Assembly (NCBI GenBank): GCA_963766505.1
Contig: CAVYAL010000001.1
Location: 248,001-312,000, forward strand
DNA from: DATIRA01 sp963766505
GTDB lineage: Bacteria; Pseudomonadota; Gammaproteobacteria; Steroidobacterales; Steroidobacteraceae
Length of the DNA stretch: 64,000 nucleotides
Direction of reading: 5' to 3'
Shown: piece after piece, positions 8,431 to 17,112 of the stretch
How the letters are laid out: the number at the start of each line of letters is the position of its first letter
Numbering within the stretch: position 1 is the stretch's first letter
The notes under the pieces: model-generated
Databases searched by the model: none
What the model saw: only the letters and a program-made list of their open reading frames with translations
Told to the model about the DNA's origin: nothing
Translations under genes and position numbers: made by a program

Positions 8431-10287
8431 ATGCAAGCCGTACGCAGCGGAATCGCTGACCTGGCCCGTTACTGGAGGCCGGCACTGCTGTTCCACATGT
8501 TGATGCAGATCCTCGGCTTCGCGCTGTTCGCACCGCTGGTGGGGTGGCTCGCGAACCGCATCATCCGTGCCTCGGGCGAACTGGTGATCACCAACTACGA
8601 CCTTGCGAAGTTCGCGCTGTCACCGGCCGGCTGGCTGTTCATACTGGCAATTGCGGCCTTGATCATAGGCATCCTGTTCGCGGAGTTCGCGGGCCAGAGC
8701 TGGATCGCCGGTCACGCGATCACGGGACGCAAGGCGAGCGCGCCCGACACGGTGGCACGGGTCCTGGGCAGGCTCACGGACATCCTGCTGCTCGCCACGC
8801 GGGTGTTCCTGCGCCTGGTGCTGGCCGCGCTGCCGTTTCTCGCTGCTGCCGGCGCCGCGTGGCTGCTGATGCTCGGGCAGCACGACATCAACTACTACCT
8901 GGCCGAGAACCCGCCCGAGTGGCAGCGCATGAAGCTGCTTGTGCTGGCTCTGGTCGCAGGCTATGCGCTCACCGTCGCCTGGTTCCTCGCGCGATGGATC
9001 TTCGCGCTGCCGCTGCTGATGCTCGAGGGATCCGCGTCCCGCGATGCACTCAGGCGCAGCAGCGAGATGACGCGCGGTCGGGTGCCCTCGATCCTGGCGC
9101 AGCTCGCGCTCTGGTGGCTGCTGTTGACCGCAGCAGCCATCACGCTGACGTTTCTCTCGCGCTTCGTCTCGGACGCGCTGCTCGGCTGGGCCGGCATCGA
9201 CGTCAATCGCGTGCTGCCGCTGGTCGCGCTGTTCCTGACGATCTCGACGGTGGGCACCTTTCTGTACGGGGCCCTGCAGCTTGCGGGCCACCAGTTCATC
9301 GTGACGCGGCTGTTCGCCGAGCAGTCCGCGCCGCAGCGCTGGGTGCTTGCAGGCGGATCCGTGGGCGGGCGGCTCGGCGCGATCCGCACGAGCCGCCTCG
9401 CATGGGCGGCGGCCTTCGCAATGCTCGCCGCGGTCGTCGGCGTCGGCTGGTTGATGGCCAGCCGGCTCGACCTGAAGGAAGACGTGCAGATCACGGCGCA
9501 CCGGGGCGCGTCGGCCGAGGCGCCGGAGAACACGCTGGCCGCGCTGCGCCGCGCAATGGAGGCCGGTGCGACCTACGCCGAGATCGACGTGCAGCACACC
9601 CGGGACGGGCAGATCGTGCTGCTGCACGACGCCGACCTGATGCGGATGGCAGGCGACCCCCGCCGCCTGGCCAGCCTCGGCCTGGAGGAACTCGCCGCGG
9701 TCGATGTCGGCGTCCGGCACGAGCCGAGCTTCCCGGGCGAACGCGTGCCGACGCTGGAGCAAGCCATCGAGCTCGTCCGTGACCGCATGAAGCTGAACAT
9801 CGAGCTCAAGTACAACGTGCCGGACGAGTCGCTGGCACCCGCCGTGATCGAGCTGCTCAGACGCGAGGATTTCCTCGACTCGGCCGTGATCACCTCGCTC
9901 GACTACGCCGCGCTGCGCCAGGTGCGCAGCCTCGAGCCGCGCCTGCGGATCGGCCACATCGTGACCGCGTCAGTCGGAGACGTGCTGCGCAGCGAGGCGG
10001 ACTTCCTGAGCCTGAACGCCGCGAAAGCCAGCGGCTCGCTGGTGCGGCGTGCTCACGTCGCCGGCAAGCAGGTCCACGTGTGGACGGTCAACGACGCCGA
10101 GGCGATGCTGCGGATGATCGAGCGGGGCGTGGACAACATCATCACCGACCGGCCGGCGCTGCTTGCGGAGGTCATGAGGCGCCGCAACCAGCTCGAGCCG
10201 GCCGAGGTGCTGGGGCTTCGGCTGAGGGTGCTGTTCACCCGCCTGCCAACGGAACTGCGCGAAGAGCAGAACGTCACGCCGCTTTGA
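8431..10287 (+). CDS. Membrane-anchored glycerophosphodiester phosphodiesterase
   Basis: Hydrolyses glycerophosphodiesters to sn-glycerol-3-phosphate and an alcohol. The first ~345 residues form a polytopic membrane domain of the kind found fused to GDPD enzymes (about eight hydrophobic segments); the catalytic domain begins near 353 with HRGASAEAPENT, followed by EIDVQ (metal ligands), LLHD, a KLNIELK strand and the closing VWTVND...IITDRP, all diagnostic of GDPD. ATG 8425 abuts the GGAAGG site directly, so ATG 8431, six bases away, is the better start. It lies 18 bases after the large oxidoreductase, so cotranscription is likely, though no functional link is evident. Whether the catalytic domain faces the cytoplasm or periplasm cannot be decided. 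Confidence 0.9.
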   Translation: MQAVRSGIADLARYWRPALLFHMLMQILGFALFAPLVGWLANRIIRASGELVITNYDLAKFALSPAGWLFILAIAALIIGILFAEFAGQSWIAGHAITGRKASAPDTVARVLGRLTDILLLATRVFLRLVLAALPFLAAAGAAWLLMLGQHDINYYLAENPPEWQRMKLLVLALVAGYALTVAWFLARWIFALPLLMLEGSASRDALRRSSEMTRGRVPSILAQLALWWLLLTAAAITLTFLSRFVSDALLGWAGIDVNRVLPLVALFLTISTVGTFLYGALQLAGHQFIVTRLFAEQSAPQRWVLAGGSVGGRLGAIRTSRLAWAAAFAMLAAVVGVGWLMASRLDLKEDVQITAHRGASAEAPENTLAALRRAMEAGATYAEIDVQHTRDGQIVLLHDADLMRMAGDPRRLASLGLEELAAVDVGVRHEPSFPGERVPTLEQAIELVRDRMKLNIELKYNVPDESLAPAVIELLRREDFLDSAVITSLDYAALRQVRSLEPRLRIGHIVTASVGDVLRSEADFLSLNAAKASGSLVRRAHVAGKQVHVWTVNDAEAMLRMIERGVDNIITDRPALLAEVMRRRNQLEPAEVLGLRLRVLFTRLPTELREEQNVTPL

Positions 10288-10316
10288 GGGCAGCGGCGCC
10301 CGCGCGCAGCGGCCCG

Positions 10317-10970
10317 CTAGAACGTGACCGAGACGCCGATGGTGCCCTCGCCCTGGAAGAAGGTGCTGCCGGAGGTCTTGACCAGGCAGTTGAGGTCCCC
10401 GCTGCCGGTGCAGAAGATCGCCGAATCCGAGTCCACGAACGTCAGGTAGCCACGCAGCCCCAGGTTCAGCGCGAAGTTCTCGTTGAACGGGATTCTCAAG
10501 CCGCCGCCGAAGCTGCCAGAGAAATTGGTTTCCGAATCGTAGGGACCGTCCGGCTTGAATCGCGTCGCACCGATCGTCAGCGAGATGTAAGGAACGATCC
10601 ACTCGTAACGCGAACCGTCGGCCGGGAACATCACCGTGCCGCCGATCTGGTAGTACTCGGTCTTCAGGTCGACGCCTCGGACGAGGGGCTCCTGGCTCTC
10701 GAACTCGGCCGACTGCTCACTGTAGAGGAACTCATAGTACGAGTAGTCGTCCCTGTAGAGCCCGAGGTCGATTCCCCAGGACATGTCATCGCTCACGTCG
10801 ACCGACCTCGTCTTGCCGGTCTCCTCGTTCTCGACGTCGAACTGGCCGCCCATGCGATAGCCGACAAACGGCGTGACTTCGAACACAGGCCGATCGGCAC
10901 GCGCTTCGGCTCCGATCAACGACACTGCCGCCAGGCAGGCAAGCCCCGAGAGGGTCCAGCAACGGGTCAT
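10317..10970 (-). CDS. Outer-membrane beta-barrel protein (OmpW/Omp_b-brl-like), unknown role
   Basis: 217-residue exported protein with a signal peptide (MTRCWTLSGLACLAAVSLIGAEARA). The mature part has alternating strands rich in Tyr, Phe and Gly (FEVTPFVGYRMGG, YYEFLYSEQSAEF, YEWIVPYISLTIGATRF, GLRGYLTFV) and ends in a Phe (GTIGVSVTF), the C-terminal signature for BAM-dependent insertion. Eight strands are plausible. A cysteine pair near 182-190 could form a periplasmic or extracellular disulfide. It has a good ribosome-binding site (TAGGAGAT) before ATG 10970. It is convergent with the glycerophosphodiesterase gene. The barrel fold is likely; what it does is unknown. Confidence 0.72.
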   Translation of the reverse strand: MTRCWTLSGLACLAAVSLIGAEARADRPVFEVTPFVGYRMGGQFDVENEETGKTRSVDVSDDMSWGIDLGLYRDDYSYYEFLYSEQSAEFESQEPLVRGVDLKTEYYQIGGTVMFPADGSRYEWIVPYISLTIGATRFKPDGPYDSETNFSGSFGGGLRIPFNENFALNLGLRGYLTFVDSDSAIFCTGSGDLNCLVKTSGSTFFQGEGTIGVSVTF

Positions 10971-11098
10971 GAAAATCTCCTACCGGCGGCTCCTGCCGCG
11001 CGTTCTGCGCATTGTACGGGGTCCGCGCTTCCTGCAAGACCCCGCTCGAGCCCCCCTGCTAAACTCGTCACGGTAAGAACCCACCTGTCGAGGCATTC

Positions 11099-11362
11099 GT
11101 GAGCGACCTGCAGCAGAAATTGCACGACCTGCATCTCGAGCTGGGCGAGGCCCATCGGCTGGATCCCAACGACCGGGCCATGCTCGAAACCGTCCTCGGG
11201 GACCTGCGGCGCGTACTCGAGCAGCCGGAGGTCCCGGCTCCCGGCGGCGAGGAGCACGGCGATACGCTCGAATCCTCCGCGGTCCGGCTGGAGGCGAGCC
11301 ACCCGAGCCTGGCCGGAGCGATCCGGGCCGTGCTCGACGCGCTCGCTAAAGCCGGAATCTAG
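11099..11362 (+). CDS. DUF4404 family small protein
   Basis: Small acidic helical protein of 87 residues starting at GTG 11099. It begins LQQKLHDLHLELGEAHRLDP and ends LAGAIRAVLDALAKAGI, the shape of the DUF4404 family (two helical segments joined by an acidic linker). No catalytic residues, signal or membrane segment. Family function is unknown. It stands alone, divergent from the barrel protein, and is followed by an unusually A+T-rich stretch. Confidence 0.65.
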   Translation: MSDLQQKLHDLHLELGEAHRLDPNDRAMLETVLGDLRRVLEQPEVPAPGGEEHGDTLESSAVRLEASHPSLAGAIRAVLDALAKAGI

Positions 11363-11484
11363 ATAGGTCATGTAAAGTATTGTTATTACTGAATATTGAT
11401 CGAAATAAAGGGCGTGGGAGCCGTCGTGCTCTGCTATGATTCGCACCCTTTTTCACGAATCTCCCGCGCCTGACGCGCGAAGTC

Positions 11485-11784
11485 ATGCAGGAACCCGCCG
11501 ACACTTTTGACGACGCCTTCGGTCGCGCGATCGACCTGGGCAACCAGATCGCCGACACGGACGACAAGGCAGACCTCTGGGACATCGCAGACGGGCTGCT
11601 CGCGGGCGCGATCCAGTACTGGCTCTATTCGCGGCAGCCCTGCGGCGATCCGCGCTGCGAGGACTGCCTGCCGATCAGCACGGCCGAGGGACGACTCGGC
11701 GAACTGCGCCGGCTGATCGATCAGTTCTCGACCGAGAGCGAGTACTTCCACTCTCCCACCGACTCGAACGTCGGCCGCGCCTGA
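11485..11784 (+). CDS. Hypothetical protein with a Cys cluster
   Basis: 99-residue acidic protein not recognised as any family. Residues 1-50 look alpha-helical (FGRAIDLGNQIADTDDKADLWDIADGLLAGAIQYWLYSR). A compact cysteine cluster follows (CGDPRCEDC, near 52-60) that could bind a metal or Fe-S centre. A second helix with GRLGELRRLIDQFSTE follows. No signal peptide. The ribosome-binding site is weak, but codon use matches the neighbours and a TATGAT box lies upstream at about 11433. Probably real; function unknown. Confidence 0.6.
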   Translation: MQEPADTFDDAFGRAIDLGNQIADTDDKADLWDIADGLLAGAIQYWLYSRQPCGDPRCEDCLPISTAEGRLGELRRLIDQFSTESEYFHSPTDSNVGRA

Positions 11785-11794
11785 ACCGGGCGGC

Positions 11795-11880
11795 CGAATA
11801 GCTGTTCGAACTGCCCGCAAATCGGGCAGGACCCGCCGAGGAGGCTCGTTCAGGCTGTGATCCCTGCTCAAACAGGGAGA
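11795..11880. other. Two small hairpins between hypothetical genes
   Basis: CTGCCCG-caaat-CGGGCAG (about 11812-11830) is a perfect 7-base stem, followed near 11860 by CCCTG-ctcaaa-CAGGG. The first could end transcription of the upstream gene, although no T-run follows. The second overlaps the ribosome-binding region (GGGAGA) of the next gene and could influence its translation. Structures only; activity not shown. Confidence 0.35.
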
Positions 11881-11887
11881 ACCGTCC

Positions 11888-12382
11888 ATGAACCCTCGTT
11901 CGTCGCCGACCTCTCGCGTGGCACTCGTCCTCGCGCTGCTGCTCGCCCCCGTTGCACCGCAGGCGACCGAACACTCGAAAACCGCCGACCCCGGTGGCCA
12001 CGCGGTCGAGCTCAATCCGCCCGCACCGCCGGCCAGGGGCCATGCACGACGCGCGATCTTCGTCTGTCACGATGCGAATGGCGCCGTGTTCTCGGACCGG
12101 CCCTGTGGCGCTGTGATCGAGAATCGGGAAATCGCGTTCGAAGAATCGTCGGGCACGGCCCCGAGCACGACTCCCCGGCCTGCGACCGCTCGACCGCTGC
12201 CGCGCAAGGCCGCGGCAGTACAGCCGCCCGTCGACACCGACGATCGCGGCTGCAGGCGCCTGCGCGATCGGCTCGATGCGCTCGACGATCGGATGCGTGC
12301 GGGCTACAGCGCCCGCGAATCCGCGCGACTCTGGCAACAGTGGCGAGAGCTGAAGCGGCAGATCCATGAGCGGCGCTGCTGA
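11888..12382 (+). CDS. Exported protein with DUF4124-like motif
   Basis: 164 residues. A signal peptide-like start (MNPRSSPTSRVALVLALLLAPVAPQATE) is followed by FVCHDANGAVFSDRPCG near 58-74, which resembles the DUF4124 pattern (a Cys, 'DANG', 'SD.PC') seen in many small periplasmic proteins of Gamma- and Betaproteobacteria. A Pro/Ala-rich linker leads to a charged helical C-terminus (CRRLRDRLDALDDRM... LWQQWRELKRQIHERRC) with a terminal Cys. GGGAGA precedes the start. Probably periplasmic; function unknown. Confidence 0.65.
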   Translation: MNPRSSPTSRVALVLALLLAPVAPQATEHSKTADPGGHAVELNPPAPPARGHARRAIFVCHDANGAVFSDRPCGAVIENREIAFEESSGTAPSTTPRPATARPLPRKAAAVQPPVDTDDRGCRRLRDRLDALDDRMRAGYSARESARLWQQWRELKRQIHERRC

Positions 12383-12450
12383 GCGCGCGCCCACGACTAC
12401 GTAAGGACCCGTCGGTCGGCTAGAATTGCGGCGTGGCGAACAGGACGACG

Positions 12451-13180
12451 ATGCCGACTCGAATGCTGCTGGCGATGACCGCCTCGATCGCAATTGCGCT
12501 TGCCGGATGCCGGGCAACCCCGGACGAGACGCCGTCGGCAGGGCCTGGAGCGGCATCCGCCCGCCCGGCATCGCCGGCCGCGAGCTCGCCGATCACCCGC
12601 CCGCCGCTCGGCGTACTCAGTGCCTACGTCTGGCAATGCGACGACGGGCGCAAGCTCACGATGCGGAATCTCCATCAGCAGGACGCCGTCGTGCTCGAAC
12701 TCGAGGACGGCGAGCGCCGGCTCGAGCGGGTGAGGACCGCATCCGGTGCGAAGTACCAGGACGGTGCGCTCAGCTTCTGGACCAAGGGCAGCGAGGCGCT
12801 GCTGGAACGGGGCGACGGGCCTGCAGGTCCGCTGCGAGCAGCTGCGCAGCGAATCGCTTGCCGCGGATGCACGTGCCCGTGGCATCAGGTTCCGGGGAAT
12901 CGGCAACGAGCCTGGCTGGATCCTCGAGATCGGCACGGACCAGCGGGTCAGCCTCGACTACGATTACGGAAACCTGCGAGCGAACTTCCCGCCGCTCGAG
13001 CCCGAGCTCGATGCGGATGACGGCAGCCTCAGGTACTCGGGACAAACCGAGTCTCACTCGATCAAGGTGACCCTCAGGGAGCAGCCCTGTCATGACGACA
13101 TGAGCGGCGAACCCTTCGACTGGAGCGTCGTGCTCGAATTCGACGGTGACTTCAAGCGGGGCTGCGCAAGCCGTTACTGA
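12451..13180 (+). pseudogene. MliC/COG3650-type lipoprotein, apparent +1 frameshift
   Basis: The product is split between two frames. The first frame (GTG 12433 or ATG 12451) encodes a lipoprotein signal (MLLAMTASIAIALAGC) and most of a C-type lysozyme inhibitor (MliC) domain: YVWQCDDGRKLTMRN ... ASGAKYQDGALSFWTKGSEALLER. The matching continuation LQVRCEQL ... GIRFRGIGNEPGWILEI ... DWSVVLEFDGDFKRGC lies in the next frame and ends at 13180. Removing one G from the GGGG run at 12809-12812 gives an uninterrupted protein of about 240 residues reading LLERATGLQVRCE across the junction. So this is a one-base insertion: sequencing error, recent mutation or frameshifting. The intact family resides in the envelope and binds lysozyme or shields peptidoglycan. 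The C-terminal GNEPGW domain is typical of COG3650. Confidence 0.75.
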
Positions 13181-13229
13181 AACCGGCGCGCTGCGTATTC
13201 GCCCGGCTGGCTCCAGCGGTAGTCGGGCG

Positions 13230-14102
13230 CTAGTCCTCCGGCAGCGGAATCCGCTCGGAGTCCCCCGGCACAGGTTCGAAGCGCTGCTCGCGCCAGTCGC
13301 GCCGGGCCCGCTCGATGCGCTCGCGCGAACTCGACACGAAGTTCCACCAGAGGTGCCGCGGACCATCAAGCGTCGCGCCACCGAACAGCATCACGGTGGA
13401 GCGGACAGAGGCCCTGATGATTGCCGGCACGTCGGCCGCGACCGCGGCGAGATTACCGGCGCCGAGCTTGCTGCCGTCGACCTCCACCTCGCCTTCGACG
13501 ACATAGACGCCACGCTCGGCGTAGCCGTCGGGCAGGCTCAGCTGCGCGCCCTGCTCCATCGAGGCGGTCACGTAGAACATCGGTGAGAACACGCTGGTCG
13601 GAGCCGCTGCACCGTAGGCCGCGCCGGCGATGACCCGCAGCACTGTGCCGGGCAAGCTCAATTCCGGCAGCGATCCGGCGGCGTGATGCTCGAAGCTCGG
13701 ATCGATCTCCTCGTCCGACTGCGGCAGCGCGACCCAGACCTGCACTCCATGCAACGCGGCGCCCCCATCCGTCTGCCGCGACCCGGCGGGCGTCCGCTCG
13801 GAATGCACGATGCCTCGCCCCGCCACCATCCAGTTGACGTCGCCGGGGCGGATCAGCTGCGCGGTCCCGAGGCTGTCCCGATGCATGAACTCCCCCTCGA
13901 AGAGGTAGGTCACGGTGGCGAGCCCGATGTGGGGATGCGGACGCACATCGACGCCTTCGCCACTGGCGAAGCGCGCCGGACCCATGTGATCGAAGAAGAC
14001 GAAGGGTCCTACCGAGCGCAGCTCCGCCGATGGGAGCAAGCGCCGCACGCTGAACCCCCCGAGATCCCTGGGGCGACCCTCGACGAGCTGCTCCAGGGCC
14101 AT
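13230..14102 (-). CDS. Pirin family protein
   Basis: Bicupin of 290 residues, a normal pirin length. Pirins bind one metal ion in the N-terminal cupin; some act as quercetin dioxygenases and others as redox-linked regulators. The N-terminal metal motif is present: HPHIGLATVTYLFEGE near 55-71, with a further His in the HSERTP segment, giving the usual three His and one Glu. The C-terminal cupin follows (YVTASMEQGAQLSLPDGYAERGVYVVEGEVEVDG). The start shares one base with the stop of the upstream peptidase gene (TGATG), so the two are translationally coupled. Cytosolic. Family assignment is firm, the role is not. Confidence 0.88.
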   Translation of the reverse strand: MALEQLVEGRPRDLGGFSVRRLLPSAELRSVGPFVFFDHMGPARFASGEGVDVRPHPHIGLATVTYLFEGEFMHRDSLGTAQLIRPGDVNWMVAGRGIVHSERTPAGSRQTDGGAALHGVQVWVALPQSDEEIDPSFEHHAAGSLPELSLPGTVLRVIAGAAYGAAAPTSVFSPMFYVTASMEQGAQLSLPDGYAERGVYVVEGEVEVDGSKLGAGNLAAVAADVPAIIRASVRSTVMLFGGATLDGPRHLWWNFVSSSRERIERARRDWREQRFEPVPGDSERIPLPED

Positions 14103-15754
14103 CAGCGCTTCGCTCCGCTCTTGAGCCCGAGCACCTCCTTGCCCTGCGTGAAACTCACGTCCACCGGGATATTCGCCTTCGCGAGCCTGTCGAGGTCGGC
14201 CTCCAGCTGCGGCCGGACGACGCCGAGCTCGGCGTTCAATCGCTGCACGCCCTGGTAGTCGCCATCACCCTGCAGCACCAGGATCGTCCGGGAGAGATCG
14301 TCCACCGCCGCGCGCATGGCCTTCATGTCGACGCGGTACAGACCGTCCGCGCCGCGCTGGAATGCGCCGCGATCGGCGAAGAAATTGAACCGGACCATGT
14401 TCGCCTGGCCGTGGGCCGAGGCCGCGCCGAAGCGAACCGAGCGGAAAATACCCGCGAGAAAAGTGACGTAGTAGTCCTCGAGCGACCCGGCGAGTTCGCC
14501 CTGCTCGTGCAGCGCAGTCACCATGTAGAGCCCGAGCACGTCGGCCTTGCCTTCCTCGACCCCCGAGGCAAGTTCCTTCAGTGCGTCGCGAACGCTGCCC
14601 CGGCCGTTGACCGTGTCCTTGATGCCGAGCCCGTGCGCGACTTCGTGGAACATCGTGTTCGCGAAGAAGGCGTCGAAGGTCACGTTCCCGCGCTGTTCGG
14701 GCACGATCAGCTCCGCGGCGATCGGCAGCATGATGCGGTCGAACTTGGCCTGCATCGCATTCTTCAGCTGCAGCCTGCGCGTGCCCTTGGTGAGCTGGAC
14801 CTGCTCGTCGTTAGGCAGGTTGATCGCAATCGTCTTCGACCCGGCGTTGCAGTCGCCGGCGTAGTACACCACGTCGTAGGCGTTGAGGTCCGAGGAGGTC
14901 CCCGGTGTCTCGGCCTTGTACTTGTCGGGCACCGGCAGTCCCCGCTGCAGTGCTGGAAGCATTGCCGCGTAGCGGGCCAGCCTTCGGCTCCACTCGAGGT
15001 CCTTGACCAGCACGTAGGCCTCGAACGCCGCCTTGTAGCCGAACAGGCGGTCCTCGTAGGTCTCGATCGGACCGATCACCACGTCGATGCGGTTGTCCTT
15101 CATGTCCATCCACGCGAGGTCGCTCGCGCGGTAGTCATTCGACATCAGCGCCGCGGCACGCGCGCTCAGGTAGGCCCGCAGCCCGGGGTCCTCGGCGAGC
15201 GAGGCGGCCTGCTCGAGCAGGCGGGAGGCGCGACCGAGCTCGAAATGCCACTCGCGGCTGTAGGGCACGACCTCGAGCGCGCCTTTCGGATCACGCCTCA
15301 GCACCGTGTACTCGCTGCGCTTGCCCGGCAGATCCGCCTGCTCGAATTCCTCGCGGGTCATGTCCGGCGGGTAGAAGCCGGCACCGGGTGGCTTCGGTCC
15401 CACGCCCGGCACGAACGGCGCATTTCCCGCCAGTCGATCCCAGGGGCCGTAATTGAGTTCGACGAAGCGTGCCGCCGCAGGGTCTTCGATCCGGGCCAGC
15501 AGCTCGTCACGATCCCCGGGATAGGCCTGCTCCCAGAAGAGACCATCCATGATTACGCCCGCGTCGATGAACAGGCCGAGCATCTGCCGCTCCTTGTCGC
15601 TGAGCCCGGAGAGATCGGCGCTCAACGTGAACGGCGCATAGATCCCCGGGCGCGCGACTACCGTCGCCTCGTCCGCCACTGCCGGCTGCATACCGGACGC
15701 GCAAGCCACAACCAGCCCGGCCACGCCGAGCGTCCACGACGCAATTGATCTCAT
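14102..15754 (-). CDS. Exported zinc peptidase related to dipeptidyl-peptidase III (M49-like)
   Basis: 550-residue secreted protein. ATG 15754 (12th codon of the longest frame) is preferred because GGAGAG lies eleven bases upstream and a signal peptide begins there (MRSIASWTLGVAGLVVACASG). The zinc motif is HEVAHGLG near residue 370, with a downstream EEGKAD near 399 supplying the third ligand, the arrangement seen in bacterial relatives of DPP III, where eukaryotic enzymes carry HELLGH and EECRAE. It would cleave dipeptides or short peptides in the periplasm, although substrates of the bacterial branch are not established. It is coupled to pirin downstream and separated by 35 bases from the zinc-ribbon gene upstream. 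Confidence 0.8.
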   Translation of the reverse strand: MRSIASWTLGVAGLVVACASGMQPAVADEATVVARPGIYAPFTLSADLSGLSDKERQMLGLFIDAGVIMDGLFWEQAYPGDRDELLARIEDPAAARFVELNYGPWDRLAGNAPFVPGVGPKPPGAGFYPPDMTREEFEQADLPGKRSEYTVLRRDPKGALEVVPYSREWHFELGRASRLLEQAASLAEDPGLRAYLSARAAALMSNDYRASDLAWMDMKDNRIDVVIGPIETYEDRLFGYKAAFEAYVLVKDLEWSRRLARYAAMLPALQRGLPVPDKYKAETPGTSSDLNAYDVVYYAGDCNAGSKTIAINLPNDEQVQLTKGTRRLQLKNAMQAKFDRIMLPIAAELIVPEQRGNVTFDAFFANTMFHEVAHGLGIKDTVNGRGSVRDALKELASGVEEGKADVLGLYMVTALHEQGELAGSLEDYYVTFLAGIFRSVRFGAASAHGQANMVRFNFFADRGAFQRGADGLYRVDMKAMRAAVDDLSRTILVLQGDGDYQGVQRLNAELGVVRPQLEADLDRLAKANIPVDVSFTQGKEVLGLKSGAKR

Positions 15755-15789
15755 GTACTTGATCTCTCCTGGCTGCCCTTCGGGCAATG

Positions 15790-16092
15790 CTACTTCCTGC
15801 CGAACAGGGCTTCGAGCTCGGCCCGGGCCCGGTCGGCCGCCGACAGGTCACCCGGCCGATAAGCCTCGGGCGTCGGGCGGAAATAGTCGCAGAAATTTGC
15901 GTGGGTCTTGTCCTTGACCTCCTCCGCCACCGGCTCGCGGCAGTGCTTGGCGACCCCGGTATCGTAGAACTCGCACATGCGACAGACGTGCAGCTCGGCG
16001 CCGCAGCCGCGGCACTCCTCGAGGCGCCTCAGCGGCAGGCTGTAGTCCGCCAGTGAGACGCCGCACTTCCAGCAGCGCAGCCCGTGATCCAT
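15790..16092 (-). CDS. Cysteine-rich zinc-ribbon protein
   Basis: 100-residue protein with eight cysteines: CWKC (7-10), CRGC (27-30), CRMC (37-40), C51 and C68. Three CxxC knuckles plus H50-C51 suggest two zinc-binding sites. The middle reads ECRGCGAELHVCRMCEFYDTGVAKHCREPV, a layout I associate with small conserved gammaproteobacterial proteins of unknown function. A clear GAGGAG site lies before the ATG at 16092. It probably belongs to the same transcript as the M49-like peptidase and pirin. No DNA-binding or catalytic signature can be claimed. Confidence 0.7.
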   Translation of the reverse strand: MDHGLRCWKCGVSLADYSLPLRRLEECRGCGAELHVCRMCEFYDTGVAKHCREPVAEEVKDKTHANFCDYFRPTPEAYRPGDLSAADRARAELEALFGRK

Positions 16093-16144
16093 GCGACTCC
16101 TCGACGTTCCGGCCGGCCGTCTCGCGACCGCGGCCGATCCAGGC

Positions 16145-16486
16145 TCAGTTGGCGCCCGGCTTCGCCGCTTTCCTGGCGCGAGGCCTGCGGGTCACCGCCG
16201 CGAGCTGTGCTTCGACCTCCGCCTCGGCCGCGAGCCAGTCCTCGGCCTCATGACCCGGCGCAAACCCGCGCCGCTCGGCACGAAAGTATGCCGCTGTCCG
16301 GACCATCCGGAGCCGGTCCTCGGCGGTCAAAATCGTTGCCGAGTCGCTGACACGGGCCTTGCTTCGCGCCGTGCCAGCCGCACTCTTGCGCGGCGCGGCG
16401 GCCTTCGCCGGAGTCTTCCTGGCGGCTGACGCCTTGGGGGTTGCGGCCTTGCGGGGCCGCGGATTCGTAGTCTTGTCCTTGTCCAT
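16145..16486 (-). CDS. DUF2934 domain protein with Lys/Ala/Pro-rich N-terminus
   Basis: About 113 residues. The first half is a basic, low-complexity tail (TPKASAARKTPAKAAAPRKS), resembling the C-terminal tails of histone H1 or AlgP. The second half matches DUF2934: RLRMVRTAAYFRAERRGFAPGHEAEDWLAAEAEVEAQL, then a short basic end. Two ATGs lie six bases apart; the one at 16486 has the proper spacing to GGAAAGGAG and is preferred. The basic tail suggests nucleic-acid binding, but this is inference. Confidence 0.72.
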   Translation of the reverse strand: MDKDKTTNPRPRKAATPKASAARKTPAKAAAPRKSAAGTARSKARVSDSATILTAEDRLRMVRTAAYFRAERRGFAPGHEAEDWLAAEAEVEAQLAAVTRRPRARKAAKPGAN

Positions 16487-16682
16487 TTCCATCTCCTTTC
16501 CGGGTTAGCTGACGAATGCCCTGCCCGGGGCGGGACCAGGACCTAGTCTGAGCGCATATTGTGACAGCTGGGCCGGCCCTGGGTTCACGCTTTGCGCCCG
16601 GCAAGGCTGCGCAAGTCCCTTATTGGTTCCCGCGGCCTCCCGGTCAATGCTAACGGCGGATTAACTCGCAGGGAGCAGGCTC

Positions 16683-17081
16683 ATGAGCGGGAAACCCGGG
16701 CAACAACGGATCCAGGGCTTTCGTTCCCGCCTGCAGCGCCGCGAGGGCGAATTGCAGGAGGAGATCCGGCAGGCCCTGCTGCGCAGCGATTCAGAGCAGT
16801 ACGCGCAGATCGCGGACCAGGTCCACGACCTCGAGGACGAGTCCTTTGCGGACCTGATGGTCGATGTGAACCTTGCCGAGATCGACCGCGACCTGGAGGA
16901 ACTGCGCGCCGTCGAGGCCGCCTTGCGACGCATCTCCGATGGCAGTTACGGCACCTGCGCCGGCTGCGGCCGCGCCATCGACGAGGAACGTCTCGAGGCC
17001 GTGCCGTTCGTGAGCCGCTGCATCGACTGCCAGACTGTCTTCGAGCGTACGCACTTCCAGCGGCTGGGCCACACGCTGTAG
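16683..17081 (+). CDS. DksA/TraR family zinc-finger regulator
   Basis: 132 residues. An N-terminal coiled coil (about 10-75, RLQRREGELQEEIRQALL ... DLEDESFADLMVDVN) is followed by a four-Cys zinc finger CAGC (near 96-99) and CIDC (near 117-120). DksA homologues insert the coiled coil into the RNA polymerase secondary channel and, with ppGpp, adjust promoter choice. The coiled-coil tip here lacks an obvious DxxDxA triplet of true DksA, so it is better called a DksA-like paralogue than DksA itself. It is preceded by GGGAG and converges on the MscS gene. Confidence 0.85.
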   Translation: MSGKPGQQRIQGFRSRLQRREGELQEEIRQALLRSDSEQYAQIADQVHDLEDESFADLMVDVNLAEIDRDLEELRAVEAALRRISDGSYGTCAGCGRAIDEERLEAVPFVSRCIDCQTVFERTHFQRLGHTL

Positions 17082-17112
17082 CAATCCGGCGCCGCGCCCT
17101 GCGGGACCTGCC

